A stretch of 64,000 nucleotides of DNA from Acidobacteriota bacterium. GTDB lineage: Bacteria > Acidobacteriota > Vicinamibacteria > Vicinamibacterales > CAVVIG01. Numbering within the stretch: position 1 is the stretch's first letter; the number at the start of each line of letters is the position of its first letter. The stretch lies in the NCBI GenBank assembly GCA_003222395.1, contig QHWB01000045.1, forward strand, positions 87,130 to 151,129, in the 5' to 3' direction. The position numbers and the translations under genes are program-made. The notes below the pieces were generated by a model, which was not told where the DNA came from, did no database searches, and worked only from the letters and a program-made list of their open reading frames with translations. Positions 27,479 to 36,163 of the stretch are shown here, in pieces.

Positions 27479-27937
27479 TCACGGCTGCTGACGCCGGATC
27501 GTGTAGCCGATGCCGAGCCGCAGACTGGGTCCGCCGCCGCCGCTGACTTTGAACTCGAAGAAAAATCCGCTCTTGTGCCCGACGCCGAACACGCCGGCAA
27601 GACCGCCGTGTGCGTGGATCTGATCGTTCGCGCGCGCGATCGTCACCACCGGACCGGTGCCCTGGTAGATCGACCACGGCGAGAACGTACCGAGCGGCAG
27701 CTTGTAGAGAAAGAAGACGTCGATGATCGCTTCCGACTCGTCGCCGCCGAAGGCGCCGTCGGTGCCGGGCCGGAAGAAGATGCGGCCGCCGAGCGGCGGC
27801 GACTCGAGGTACGTGCCGACGCAGGCCTGCGACGGGTCGAGCCCGATGCCGCCGGTGAAGCCGACGCCCTGCGCTTCCGCGCGTTCCGCCGCCGACGCCA
27901 GCGCCGCCGCTAAGACGAGTCGGCCGGGGAACCGCAT
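27479..27937 (-). CDS. Small secreted, glycine-rich outer-membrane-like protein
   Basis: This 152-residue protein has a signal peptide (MRFPGRLVLAAALASAAERAEAQ). Its alternating hydrophobic and small residues suggest beta strands (GVGFTGGIGLDPS, IIDVFFLYKLPLG, SGFFFEFKVSGGG, SLRLGIGYTI), as in small outer-membrane beta-barrels or envelope proteins. It is not a known named family. It precedes the cupin gene's 3' end on the same strand, with about 55 bases between them, so the two may be co-transcribed. Confidence 0.7.
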   Translation of the reverse strand: MRFPGRLVLAAALASAAERAEAQGVGFTGGIGLDPSQACVGTYLESPPLGGRIFFRPGTDGAFGGDESEAIIDVFFLYKLPLGTFSPWSIYQGTGPVVTIARANDQIHAHGGLAGVFGVGHKSGFFFEFKVSGGGGPSLRLGIGYTIRRQQP

Positions 27938-27992
27938 AAGTCACGACCGCACATCGACGGCGTCCTCATCCTGAATACGTCGTGCGGCACGC

Positions 27993-28508
27993 TCAGCGAG
28001 TCGCGGTCGTCACCGGATGCGGAAGGTGGATGGACATCAGGACGAGCGCGCCGTCGATCTGGGTGAACCAGTGCGGCGTCTTTTCGGGCACCATCACCCA
28101 GTCGCCCTTGGTGACGCGGCGCGGCGTGCCGCCGTCGATCGCCGAGCCCGTCAGGTTCTCCGCGTTCGTGCGCTTCTCGTCGCGCAGCGTGCCGCCGGTC
28201 ACCAGCATGCCCGTGCCGTCGACGACGAAGAACATTTCCGCCTCGCGCTCGTGCACGGAGGCGGGCGCGTTGACGCCGGCCACCCGATATTCGAGGTTCG
28301 CGTTGTACGGCGCGAGCTGCACGATTGGCTGGACGAAGTTTGCCTGGTCCGGCTTCCGTTCGCTCTTGGCCTTCGCAATCATGGCCGTGACGTCCGCCGA
28401 TCCGGCGAACAGCCGGGGCGTCGCCGCCGCGCTTTGCGCGGCCGGTTGCTGCGCGAGCGCCGCCGACGCGATGAGCGCCAAGATGGTCCCGAGCACGTAT
28501 GCGCGCAT
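27993..28508 (-). CDS. Secreted cupin-domain protein
   Basis: This 171-residue protein starts at an ATG after AGGAGGGATTC. It has a signal peptide (MRAYVLGTILALIASAALAQ) and one cupin barrel. Motif 1 is VHEREAEMFFVVDGTGMLV, giving His and Glu metal ligands, and motif 2 is KGDWVMVPEKTPHWF, with a His ligand. Single-domain exported cupins usually bind a divalent metal and may act as dioxygenases, isomerases or binding proteins; the reaction is unknown. It is divergent from the channel-like gene at 28580, with a shared 70-base promoter region. Confidence 0.85.
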   Translation of the reverse strand: MRAYVLGTILALIASAALAQQPAAQSAAATPRLFAGSADVTAMIAKAKSERKPDQANFVQPIVQLAPYNANLEYRVAGVNAPASVHEREAEMFFVVDGTGMLVTGGTLRDEKRTNAENLTGSAIDGGTPRRVTKGDWVMVPEKTPHWFTQIDGALVLMSIHLPHPVTTATR

Positions 28509-28579
28509 GAATCCCTCCTGTGGCAGGCGATTGTACAGCGGTCGCATCAACGCCTCGATTGCGCGAGACTGGTGACCGT

Positions 28580-29356
28580 ATGGACAAACAAATACATCGC
28601 GAACGATGGCGCCTGCTCCACCAGGTCGTCCGAATGCTGGAGCTGCCCATGGCCGTGCTCGGCGTCCTCTGGATTGTGCTGCTGTCGATCGACATGGTGC
28701 GCGGGCTGCACGGACGGTTGGCCGTCTTCAGCGAGATGATCTGGATCACGTTCGGGATCGATTTCGTCCTCGAGTTGCTGATCGGCCCGAACAAATTGGT
28801 GTACCTCAAGCGCCACTGGCCCGTTGGCGTGTCGCTGGCGGTGCCGGCGCTTCGCATCGTGCGATTTGCCCGCGTGGCGCATCTGGCGCGAGCCACGGGC
28901 ACGATTCGATTCGGTCATTCGCTGGCCGCGCTCAACCGCGGTCTCGCGGCGCTGGGCGCGACGCTGCGCCGTCGCGGCTTTGGCTACGTCTCCATCCTGT
29001 CGCTGCTCGTCGTCTTTGCTGGCGCCGCGGGGATCTACAACTTCGAGAACAGCGTCGCGGACCCTCAGGGCATTCATGATTACGGAACGGCGGTGTGGTG
29101 GACCGCGATGCTGATGACGACCCTCGGGCCGACGTCGTGGCCTGTCACCGTACCTGGCCGCGTGTTGTGCTTCTTCCTCGGCCTCTACACATTCACCGTC
29201 TTCGGATACGTCACGGCGACGCTCGCGACGTTCTTCATCGATCGGGACGCGGATCGGCCGGACGCCGCTGTGGCGGGGGAGCGCTCGATCGACGCCCCGC
29301 ACGCCCGGCTGAACGCCCTGCAGCAGCTGCTTGATGCTCGTCTGCCGCCCCGGTGA
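28580..29356 (+). CDS. Voltage-gated-channel-superfamily protein with atypical filter
   Basis: This 258-residue membrane protein follows the six-helix voltage-gated channel plan. S1 is about 24-40 and S2 about 53-69. An S4-like helix with regularly spaced arginines lies at about 90-110 (LRIVRFARVAHLARATGTIR). S5 is about 136-153, followed by a pore helix and filter region (WWTAMLMTTLGPTSWPV, about 173-189) and S6 (about 195-218, FFLGLYTFTVFGYV). Where potassium channels have TVGYG, this protein has TLGPT, so potassium selectivity is doubtful. The start is chosen by the onset of conserved sequence. It may conduct another ion or act as a sensor. Confidence 0.8.
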   Translation: MDKQIHRERWRLLHQVVRMLELPMAVLGVLWIVLLSIDMVRGLHGRLAVFSEMIWITFGIDFVLELLIGPNKLVYLKRHWPVGVSLAVPALRIVRFARVAHLARATGTIRFGHSLAALNRGLAALGATLRRRGFGYVSILSLLVVFAGAAGIYNFENSVADPQGIHDYGTAVWWTAMLMTTLGPTSWPVTVPGRVLCFFLGLYTFTVFGYVTATLATFFIDRDADRPDAAVAGERSIDAPHARLNALQQLLDARLPPR

Positions 29357-29437
29357 ATCCGGCGGTGCTGGACGACTGACGTCGCGAGCGTGCTACTGCT
29401 GTGGGCGATGGCATCATCACACCTTCTTGATGCGAAC

Positions 29438-29459
29438 AACGTCGGCTGACGCCGACGTT
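29438..29459 (+). terminator. Possible terminator after channel-like gene
   Basis: A perfect 9-bp stem (AACGTCGGC with its complement, 29438-29446 and 29451-29459) with a 4-nt loop TGAC ends in a short T run, about 80 bases after the stop codon. Confidence 0.4.
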
Positions 29460-29606
29460 TCACCCGCCGGCCTGCTTCGCAAGGCTTGCGTCGATGTCGC
29501 GCCGCTGAATTCTTTTGCCCGATTCGCGCTCGTTGTGCAAAGATGCGCACTCTCAACCGACAAGAAGTAGTCCGTTCACCCGGGGATGAACGAAAGGAGC
29601 TCGGAG

Positions 29607-30164
29607 ATGAAAGCTCTGAGAGTATCGGCGGTCGCGGTTTCGGTTCTGTCGCTCTGTCTGGTCGGTCCCACCCTGAAGGCCAAAGACAAAATCTCCGGAA
29701 GCATCAGCGTGGCGTTCGGTGCGGGTCTGAACACCGCGCAGCCCGGCAACACGCCGAATCACCACATCATCCCGCAGCAGTTCACGGTTCGCATCACCAA
29801 GGCCAAGAAGCTTGACGGCACGGTCGTCTTCGTGCCGGCAACGGTGAACTTCATTGTGTCCGGTTTCCACTGGCCGTGGGTGTACAACAATGGCGTCACG
29901 CTGGAGGAAGTCAAAGCCCACGTGCCCGCCGCCGGTACATTCGTCAACTACAACGTCAACGTGTTTGCGAAGGGCGTCAACCCTGGCACTCCGCCGACCT
30001 TTGCCGACCGCGGTGGCGTCGCGCTGTCGGGCGACATGAACCGCACCGACTCGTTCGGGTTCTCGCTTCCGGGGAAGTACCTCGTCATCTGCAACGTGCG
30101 CGGTCACTTCGTCGATGGCATGTATGCCTGGATAAACGTCGTGGACGACGACGGCGACAACTAG
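29607..30164 (+). CDS. Secreted cupredoxin-like protein, paralogue of 22309 gene
   Basis: This 185-residue protein starts at an ATG seven bases after AAGGAG. It has a signal peptide (about 1-26, ending PTLKA) and a cupredoxin C-terminus: GKYLVICNVRGHFVDGMYAW with Cys-x4-His-x4-Met, the spacing seen in rusticyanin/sulfocyanin-like type-1 sites. The end of the protein (YAWINVVDDDGDN) closely matches that of the 22309 gene (FGFVNVVDDGEDK), and the sequence just upstream of both starts is also similar. It is probably a periplasmic electron carrier. An N-terminal His ligand may be in the NHHIIPQQFTVRI or FHWPWVYNN segment. Confidence 0.82.
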   Translation: MKALRVSAVAVSVLSLCLVGPTLKAKDKISGSISVAFGAGLNTAQPGNTPNHHIIPQQFTVRITKAKKLDGTVVFVPATVNFIVSGFHWPWVYNNGVTLEEVKAHVPAAGTFVNYNVNVFAKGVNPGTPPTFADRGGVALSGDMNRTDSFGFSLPGKYLVICNVRGHFVDGMYAWINVVDDDGDN

Positions 30165-30445
30165 TCGTCCAGTCTCAGTCGTGTGGTCGCGTGCGATGCG
30201 CACGCGCCCACATTCGCCTTCACCCGCCGCGACCACTCGATACGCCAAATCGTCATCCAAGGCCTGCCGACAATCGTACTCGTGCGAGGCAGATGTCTAC
30301 GTCTCTACGGACGAGATTTCTGGCGCACAGATGAGTGTTGAGCGTTCCGATGCTTGGGTAATCGTTGCCGACTCTTCACGGGCGGCCTCGCTCCCGCGCG
30401 CAAGGTGCTACGATACCCGCCGCGGTTTCAGGTGAGGAGGCTGCC

Positions 30446-31774
30446 ATGGACACCGTCTCGCGCAGAGAGTTTCTCGCCGGCGGCGCCTTGCTGCTGACAG
30501 CGCGTTCGTACTCGCGGATCGTCGGGGCGAACGATCGGATCCAGATTGGCCAGATCGGCTGCGGGCACCGGGCCGCGGGTCATCGACAGATGCTCAAGAT
30601 GTCCGCCGAAACCGATCCGAACTTCGACCTGCGCAGCGTCTGCGACCTGTGGTCGATGAATCGCGAACGAGCGGCAGACGATGCCCGGCGGTTGTTCGGA
30701 CGCCGGCCGAAGACGTATCAATACTCCGAAGAGATGCTCGCCGATCCCGAGTTGGACGCGGTGATGATCGGAACGGGCGATCACCAGCACGCGAGAATCC
30801 TGGCGGAGGTCGTGCGGGCCGGCAAGGACTGCTACTGCGAGAAGCCGATGGCGAACACGCTCGACGACGCGAAACTGGCGCGTGATGTCGTTGTCGCAGG
30901 CCGGCAGGTCGTGCAGATGGGATCGCAGTGGCTCAGTTGTCCCTACCAACACCAGGTGCGCGACATCCTCCGAAGCGGCAAGCTGGGGAAGATCGTCGCG
31001 ATCAGCCAGCGCTGGAACTACAACGGTCCGCGCTGGCACATCCCGAAGGATGAAAACGTCGCTGCGATTCGAGAACGCGATACGGATTGGAAACGGTGGC
31101 TGCTCGGACGGCCCGAGCGTCCCTTCGATCCGCGAGTCTACTTCGAATTTCGCATCTTCAAGGACTTCTCCGGCGGCATCACCGATCAGTGGTACAGCCA
31201 CGGCGCGGGCCTCGCGCACTTCTATCTGGACGCCTTCATTCCGGATGATACGGTCTCGAATGGCGGCATCTTCGCCTGGCACGACGTCCGCGAAAACCCG
31301 GACACGTTCCATTGCGTCTCGACGTTTGCGAAGAGCCAGGTGTTGTACGACTACAGCACGACGTTTGGAAACGCGTACGGAGATCACACCATCATTCGGG
31401 GCACGCGCGGCACGCTGTACTCACCCGGCGGCGAAGGCAGCCCGCAGTGGTGGTTCGTGCCCGAGGCCCGCAGCCTGTGGGGATCGAATGTTGTTTTCGA
31501 TTCCGGGCCCGGCAAGACCAGGCCCGAACCGGTTCTCCTGCCAGGGACGAACGATCCACCGCCGATCAAGCAGGACGACAACCTGAAGGCCCATACGGAC
31601 AATTGGCTCGCGTGCATGCGAAGCCGGAAGACGCCGAATGGCAGCATTGAAACCGGATTCGCCCACTCGGTTGCGGTGATCATGGCGACGCGGAGTTATC
31701 GCGAAGGCAGGAAGATCTACTGGGACCGCAAACGCGAGGAGATTGTGGATCACGCGTCTTCGGCGACAGATTGA
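30446..31774 (+). CDS. Gfo/Idh/MocA family oxidoreductase, Tat-exported
   Basis: This 442-residue protein starts after GGTGAGGAGGCTGCC. It has a twin-arginine signal (MDTVSRREFLAGGALLLTA), a Rossmann domain (IQIGQIGCGHRAAGHRQM) and the family lysine motif (CYCEKPMANTLDDAK). The C-terminal alpha/beta domain follows (NYNGPRWHIPKD, DQWYSHGAGLAHFYLD, and later HTDNWLACMRSRKTPNGSIE). Exported members act on sugars or glycosides using tightly bound NAD(P). It is followed by an NHL-propeller gene 18 bases downstream, probably as an operon. Confidence 0.92.
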   Translation: MDTVSRREFLAGGALLLTARSYSRIVGANDRIQIGQIGCGHRAAGHRQMLKMSAETDPNFDLRSVCDLWSMNRERAADDARRLFGRRPKTYQYSEEMLADPELDAVMIGTGDHQHARILAEVVRAGKDCYCEKPMANTLDDAKLARDVVVAGRQVVQMGSQWLSCPYQHQVRDILRSGKLGKIVAISQRWNYNGPRWHIPKDENVAAIRERDTDWKRWLLGRPERPFDPRVYFEFRIFKDFSGGITDQWYSHGAGLAHFYLDAFIPDDTVSNGGIFAWHDVRENPDTFHCVSTFAKSQVLYDYSTTFGNAYGDHTIIRGTRGTLYSPGGEGSPQWWFVPEARSLWGSNVVFDSGPGKTRPEPVLLPGTNDPPPIKQDDNLKAHTDNWLACMRSRKTPNGSIETGFAHSVAVIMATRSYREGRKIYWDRKREEIVDHASSATD

Positions 31775-31792
31775 CCGATCAGCGGAGGCTCT

Positions 31793-32791
31793 ATGCGCTT
31801 CCTGCTCCTTGTCTTTTCATGGCTCGTCACGATCAATGCGGTGTCGATTGGTCAGACGCCTCGCGGTAACAACACAGGACCGGAAATTCCGACGCTCCCG
31901 TACAAGGTCGTGGAGTGGCCGGCGCCACCCACGAGCGCCGCCGGTCTCCCCGGCGCCTGGAACTTCATCCAGGCGGCGTCCGTCGCGGCCACACCGCGCG
32001 GCAGCATTCTCGTGCTGCACCGCGGCGCGCATCCCATCATCGAATTCGAGAGCAGCGGGAAGTTCGTGCGGTCGTGGGGCGATGGGATGTTCAGCGAAGG
32101 GAAAGTCGCGGCGATCCCCGAGGCGCACTGGACCGCCGGCAAATCGCACTATTCGGCCGTCTATGGACCGGCCGGGTGCGCGTCGTGCGGCGCTCACTCC
32201 GTACGGCTCGATCCGCAGGGGAACATCTGGGTCGTCGACGCCCCGGGTCACGTCGTCTACAAGCTGGGTCCGGATGGCAAGGAAACGATGCGTCTCGGCA
32301 CCAGGAACGTGTCGGGAACGGACACGAGCCATTTCAATCTGCCCACCGACGTTGCCTTCGGTCCGAGCGGCGACATCTACGTCACCGACGGGTACGGGAG
32401 CGCCCGCGTGGTCAGGTACTCACCCGACGGCAAATATGTCCTGCAGTGGGGAACGAGAGGCACGGGCGCCGGCGAGTTCGGATTGCCGCACAACCTGGTG
32501 ATCGATCGACAGGGCCGAGTCTACGTGACCGATCGCGACAACCAGCGCATCGAAGTGTTCGACGCAAACGGAAAGTTTCTGAGCCAGTGGACCGGTACTG
32601 GAGGGATCTCCGGACTTGCGATAACGAAGGACCAGCGAATCTGGACCGGCGGGGTCCTGCGTCAGCTCGATGGGACGATCGTCGGCAACCTGCCCGGGAA
32701 TCCCGGCGGCCATGGTGTGGCGGTGACCGATGCCGGCGACGTCTACATCGCTCAGCTCACCGGCGTCGTGCAGAAGTTCGTCAAGCAGTAG
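31793..32791 (+). CDS. NHL-repeat beta-propeller protein (amidating-lyase-like)
   Basis: This 332-residue protein has a signal peptide (MRFLLLVFSWLVTINAVSIG) and at least four NHL/6-blade repeats (SVRLDPQGNIWVVDAPGHVV, PTDVAFGPSGDIYVTDGYGS, PHNLVIDRQGRVYVTDRDNQ, GVAVTDAGDVYIAQL). The arrangement resembles peptidyl-alpha-hydroxyglycine alpha-amidating-lyase-like proteins, common in Acidobacteriota. No lyase activity can be inferred. It is probably secreted and co-transcribed with the oxidoreductase upstream. Confidence 0.85.
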   Translation: MRFLLLVFSWLVTINAVSIGQTPRGNNTGPEIPTLPYKVVEWPAPPTSAAGLPGAWNFIQAASVAATPRGSILVLHRGAHPIIEFESSGKFVRSWGDGMFSEGKVAAIPEAHWTAGKSHYSAVYGPAGCASCGAHSVRLDPQGNIWVVDAPGHVVYKLGPDGKETMRLGTRNVSGTDTSHFNLPTDVAFGPSGDIYVTDGYGSARVVRYSPDGKYVLQWGTRGTGAGEFGLPHNLVIDRQGRVYVTDRDNQRIEVFDANGKFLSQWTGTGGISGLAITKDQRIWTGGVLRQLDGTIVGNLPGNPGGHGVAVTDAGDVYIAQLTGVVQKFVKQ

Positions 32792-33019
32792 CGTCTGACG
32801 ATCGTCTCGTCACTTGACGGTGTGTGATACACTCGCCGAAATTCAGCCCGCAGGCCGGATTCCACAAACCGGCCGACCGACGTCCCTCCGCCGTGCGAGC
32901 CCAGCGCGTGGCGCAAGTAACCGATTGAATCATCGTTCCGACCGCGTCGGTGTTCAGCTGCAGGTGACCGCGTCACACGCGGGTCTCAAAGCTGCGACAC
33001 CGGCAGGTCAGGAGGACGT

Positions 33020-34363
33020 ATGCCCAATCTGTCACGCCGTCAGCTGATGCAGTTGGCCGCACTCGCTATCGCGGTTCTCGTGCTCACATCAGGCAGCGCT
33101 TCGCTCGTTGCGGAAACGCGACAGGTTTCCATCGAGACCCTTATCTACGATCTCAAGAGTCCCGATGCCGTCAGGCGTCAAACCGCCGCGCGCGAGTTGG
33201 GCAACGCCAGGCACCGGCCGGCGATCCCGCAACTCGCCGCGCTGGCGAACGACCCCGTCGCCGCCGTGCGCCGCGAGGTCGAGTTGACGCTCGAGCGCAT
33301 GGAGGACATCCAGACACTGCCGGGATTCATCGCCTTCGCGTCGGACAACGAGGACGACATACGATCGCGCGCCGTTGCGGCTCTCGTGAAACTGCATCTT
33401 CCGCGCGCGATCGGCGTCGCTGCGGCGTTGACGACCCTTCGCGAACGGATCGTCTACCGCCCGGACCGGGATCTGGACGTCGTTGTCGAACCCGACGTGC
33501 CGGTTGATCCCGCCGTCGTCTCGACGCTCCGCGTCCGAATCGACGACTCCGAGCGCGGGATTCGGCGCACCGCGATCCGCGGTCTCGGCATCCTGCGCGC
33601 GAAGCCTGCGGTTCCGGATCTCCTGCGGATCGTTCGCGAAGACCGCGACGGCGGCCTGCGGTTCGAGGCCGTTCGCGCACTCCGAAAGATCGCGGACGGC
33701 TCGATTGCCGGAGATCTTGCGGCGTTCCTCAACATCAACGACGACGACGTGCGCAACGAGTTGATTGCGACAGTTGCCTCCATGCGTTACCGCGGCGCCG
33801 TGCCGGAATTGACGCGCATCGCCGAGCAGACGAAGCGCACCGACTCCGCGTGCGTCCTCGCGCTCGCGGCGCTGGCCGATCTGGCCGATCCCTCGTCGGC
33901 GCCGTTGTTCGATCGATTCAAAGCCGACGCAGACGAAATGGTGCGTCTGTACGCCAATGAAGGCATCGCACGCACGTCCGATTCGAGCATGAAGACTCGG
34001 ATTTCGGCCGCTCGGCTCGTGGAACGGAGCGCGCGCGTCCGCACGGCGCAGGCGTTCGCGCTGCTGCGGCTCGGCGAAAGCGAGTATCTGGACGAGCTGA
34101 TTCGAGCGCTCGAGCGTTCGACGACCCGCGATCTCGCGAAAGAGTATCTGCTCGAGACCCGCGGCGCCGACCGTCAGGCCCTGTTTGCCCCGCGCTCCGC
34201 GAGTTCAGCGGCTCGCGCCGAATTAGCCGACGTCCTGGGTCTGATTGGGGATCCAGACGCGTTGCCGCGGCTCCAGGAACTGGCGCACGATTCAGACAAA
34301 GACGTGGCGCGCGCGGCCGAACGCGCCACGCGACGCATCGCGGTCGCGAGCAGCAGCCAGTAG
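33020..34363 (+). CDS. Exported HEAT-repeat protein
   Basis: This 447-residue protein starts after CAGGAGGACGT. Its N-terminus (LSRRQLMQLAALAIAVLVL) is a Tat-like or Sec signal. The rest is a series of HEAT/PBS-lyase-type helical repeats (VRRQTAARELGNARHRPAIP, IRRTAIRGLGILRAKPAVPD, LRFEAVRALRKIADGSI, ARAELADVLGLIGDPDALPR), a scaffold for protein-protein contacts. It sits 200 bases upstream of the selenoprotein-like TPR-thioredoxin gene on the same strand. The function is unknown; a scaffold for envelope proteins is plausible. Confidence 0.85.
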   Translation: MPNLSRRQLMQLAALAIAVLVLTSGSASLVAETRQVSIETLIYDLKSPDAVRRQTAARELGNARHRPAIPQLAALANDPVAAVRREVELTLERMEDIQTLPGFIAFASDNEDDIRSRAVAALVKLHLPRAIGVAAALTTLRERIVYRPDRDLDVVVEPDVPVDPAVVSTLRVRIDDSERGIRRTAIRGLGILRAKPAVPDLLRIVREDRDGGLRFEAVRALRKIADGSIAGDLAAFLNINDDDVRNELIATVASMRYRGAVPELTRIAEQTKRTDSACVLALAALADLADPSSAPLFDRFKADADEMVRLYANEGIARTSDSSMKTRISAARLVERSARVRTAQAFALLRLGESEYLDELIRALERSTTRDLAKEYLLETRGADRQALFAPRSASSAARAELADVLGLIGDPDALPRLQELAHDSDKDVARAAERATRRIAVASSSQ

Positions 34364-34563
34364 ATCGACGGTAGCTGAACGCGCTGCGGCATCAATAGCG
34401 TGCCGTTGACTACACCTCAACCTCCTGCCGCGGCACTCGACGCCGACGCGGCGGGATGAGCCACGACGTCTCGACCGCGAAGCGATCCCAATCCGGCGGC
34501 CGTCCACGACGTCGAACTTGCAGTCGTAGTATCGTTGTTCGATCGATTGACGAGGCCACGCGC

Positions 34564-36153
34564 ATGAGTTGGCTGCGTTTGCTCGGAGCCGCCCTTCTGC
34601 TGGGAATTCTTGCGGTCGCGTCACCCACCGCCCGCGAAAGCAGCGGAACGCCCGCAGCGAGGGCCTTCTTTGCGGAAGGCGAAGCGGAGGCCAAAGCCGG
34701 CAAATACGCCGGCGCCGCCGCCGCGTTCCGCAAAGCCATCGAAGCTGATCCCGATTTCGTCGAAGCACACCAGCGTTTCATCGAGAGCACCCAGCGCCAG
34801 GAAGCGCCGGCGAGCAGAACGCCCACGGTTCCGCGGCTCCAGCAACTGTACGAGCGCTGGGCCAAGCAGTACCCGAAGCGTGCGGCGTACCAGTGGGCGC
34901 TTGGTTTCCTCTCGCACGAGCCGGATACGGCCGATGTCTTCTTCAAGAAGGCGCTGGCAATCGATCCAGGGTTCGCGCGAGCGCATGTCCTGCTCGCGAA
35001 GAACGCCGACATCCGCGGTGACTGGACGGCGCAGCGCGAGCACTTGAAAGCCGCTGTCGACGCCAGTCCCGACGAGCCGCGTTACCTTCTGAAATACGCG
35101 CAGGCGCTTCAAGAAATCGACCCTGCGCATTTTCGAGAGCTCGCTTCCGAGGTCGTCCGCAAGTTCCCCGCGACCCAGGCCGCGGCCGAAGCGCTGTACC
35201 GTCTCGCCGAGGCGGCGTCGCATCCTGAGCGCCGCGCGTATTTCGAGCGGCTGCGCACCGAGTATCCGGCCGGCGCGTACGGTTACGGGTCGAGTGCCAT
35301 GTACGACTTCTACGATGAGCTGACGATTCCGTCAGAAGCGTTGTCGGTCTCGCGAGACATGGCGAAGGTGTTTCCGTCCAGCAAGACGTGGGCGCGGCGA
35401 GTGGCTCTGCAGGAAGCAATGGCGCGCGCGCAGGCGCTCGTAGCCGAACGGAACTTCGCCGATGCACTGGAGCTGTTGGAGAAGACCGAGCGACCGTCCG
35501 GCGCGCACGGCGCCACGTGGACGCTCTTGAAAGCCGAGGCTGCCGCGGCCGCCGGACACAGCGAGCTGGCGTACGCGGCGCTCGTCGACAGCGTCGCCGC
35601 GATGCCCGACGATCGGGTCGAGGAGGCGCTGGTGAAATATGGAACGGCGGCGAACAAGACGCGACCGCAGATCGACGCGGACGTGTGGCGAATCCGTGAC
35701 GCGAAGGCCGTGCCTGCCGTGTCGTTCCAGTTGCCGGCATCGCGCGGTAGCACTCCCGTTCAACTGTCCGACTACCGCGGCCGCGTCGTGTTGCTGGCGT
35801 TCTGGTTCCCTGGTTGACCGGGCTGCCGTGAGGAGTTTCCTCACCTGCAGCAAGTGCTCGAAAAATTCAAGAACCGCGGCTTCGCTGTCGTCGCCATCAA
35901 TCTCGAGCCGGCACAGCGTCAGGCCGTGTTACCGCTGCTGGCCGCGATGCGCATCGGCTTCGTTCCGGCCGAGAGCGATTGGGCATGGGCGGAACAGCAG
36001 TACGGCGTGACGGGAACGCCGGCCGCGGCGTTGATCGACCAGCAAGGCCGCATCGTGTTCCGTCCCGAGGTGCGCGACGCGGCGACCCGTGCGGGGCTCG
36101 AACGTCAGGTCGAAGCGCTCCTCGACCGACCCGAACGATTGATGAGCCGCTGA
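34564..36153 (+). CDS. Probable selenoprotein: TPR repeats plus thioredoxin-fold domain with UxxC motif (TGA 35815-35817 read as Sec)
   Basis: Read through one in-frame TGA, this gene encodes 529 residues: a signal peptide or anchor (about 1-24), TPR-like helical repeats (about 28-390) and a C-terminal TlpA/AhpC-like thioredoxin domain (about 395-529). The domain enters as SDYRGRVVLLAFWFPG, then TGA (residue 418), then PGCREEFPHLQQVLEKF, and continues to VTGTPAAALIDQQGRIVF with the expected cis-Pro. The TGA stands exactly where the first redox Cys of CxxC belongs, and Cys421 is kept. A hairpin typical of bacterial SECIS elements follows (35823-35850). A point mutation creating a stop is the alternative, but the intact downstream frame and the hairpin argue against decay. 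Extracytoplasmic thiol redox activity is likely. Confidence 0.85.
35823..35850 (+). promoter_or_regulatory. Candidate bacterial SECIS hairpin
   Basis: Starting 5 bases after the TGA codon, a lower helix CTGC/GCAG (35823-35826 with 35847-35850), a small internal loop and a perfect 7-bp upper stem (GTGAGGA at 35828-35834 with TCCTCAC at 35838-35844) close a GTT loop. The first loop base is G, 17 nt from the UGA. This fits the bacterial consensus of an apical loop with a leading G about 16-37 nt downstream. Confidence 0.7.
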
Positions 36154-36163
36154 AAGCAGAGCG

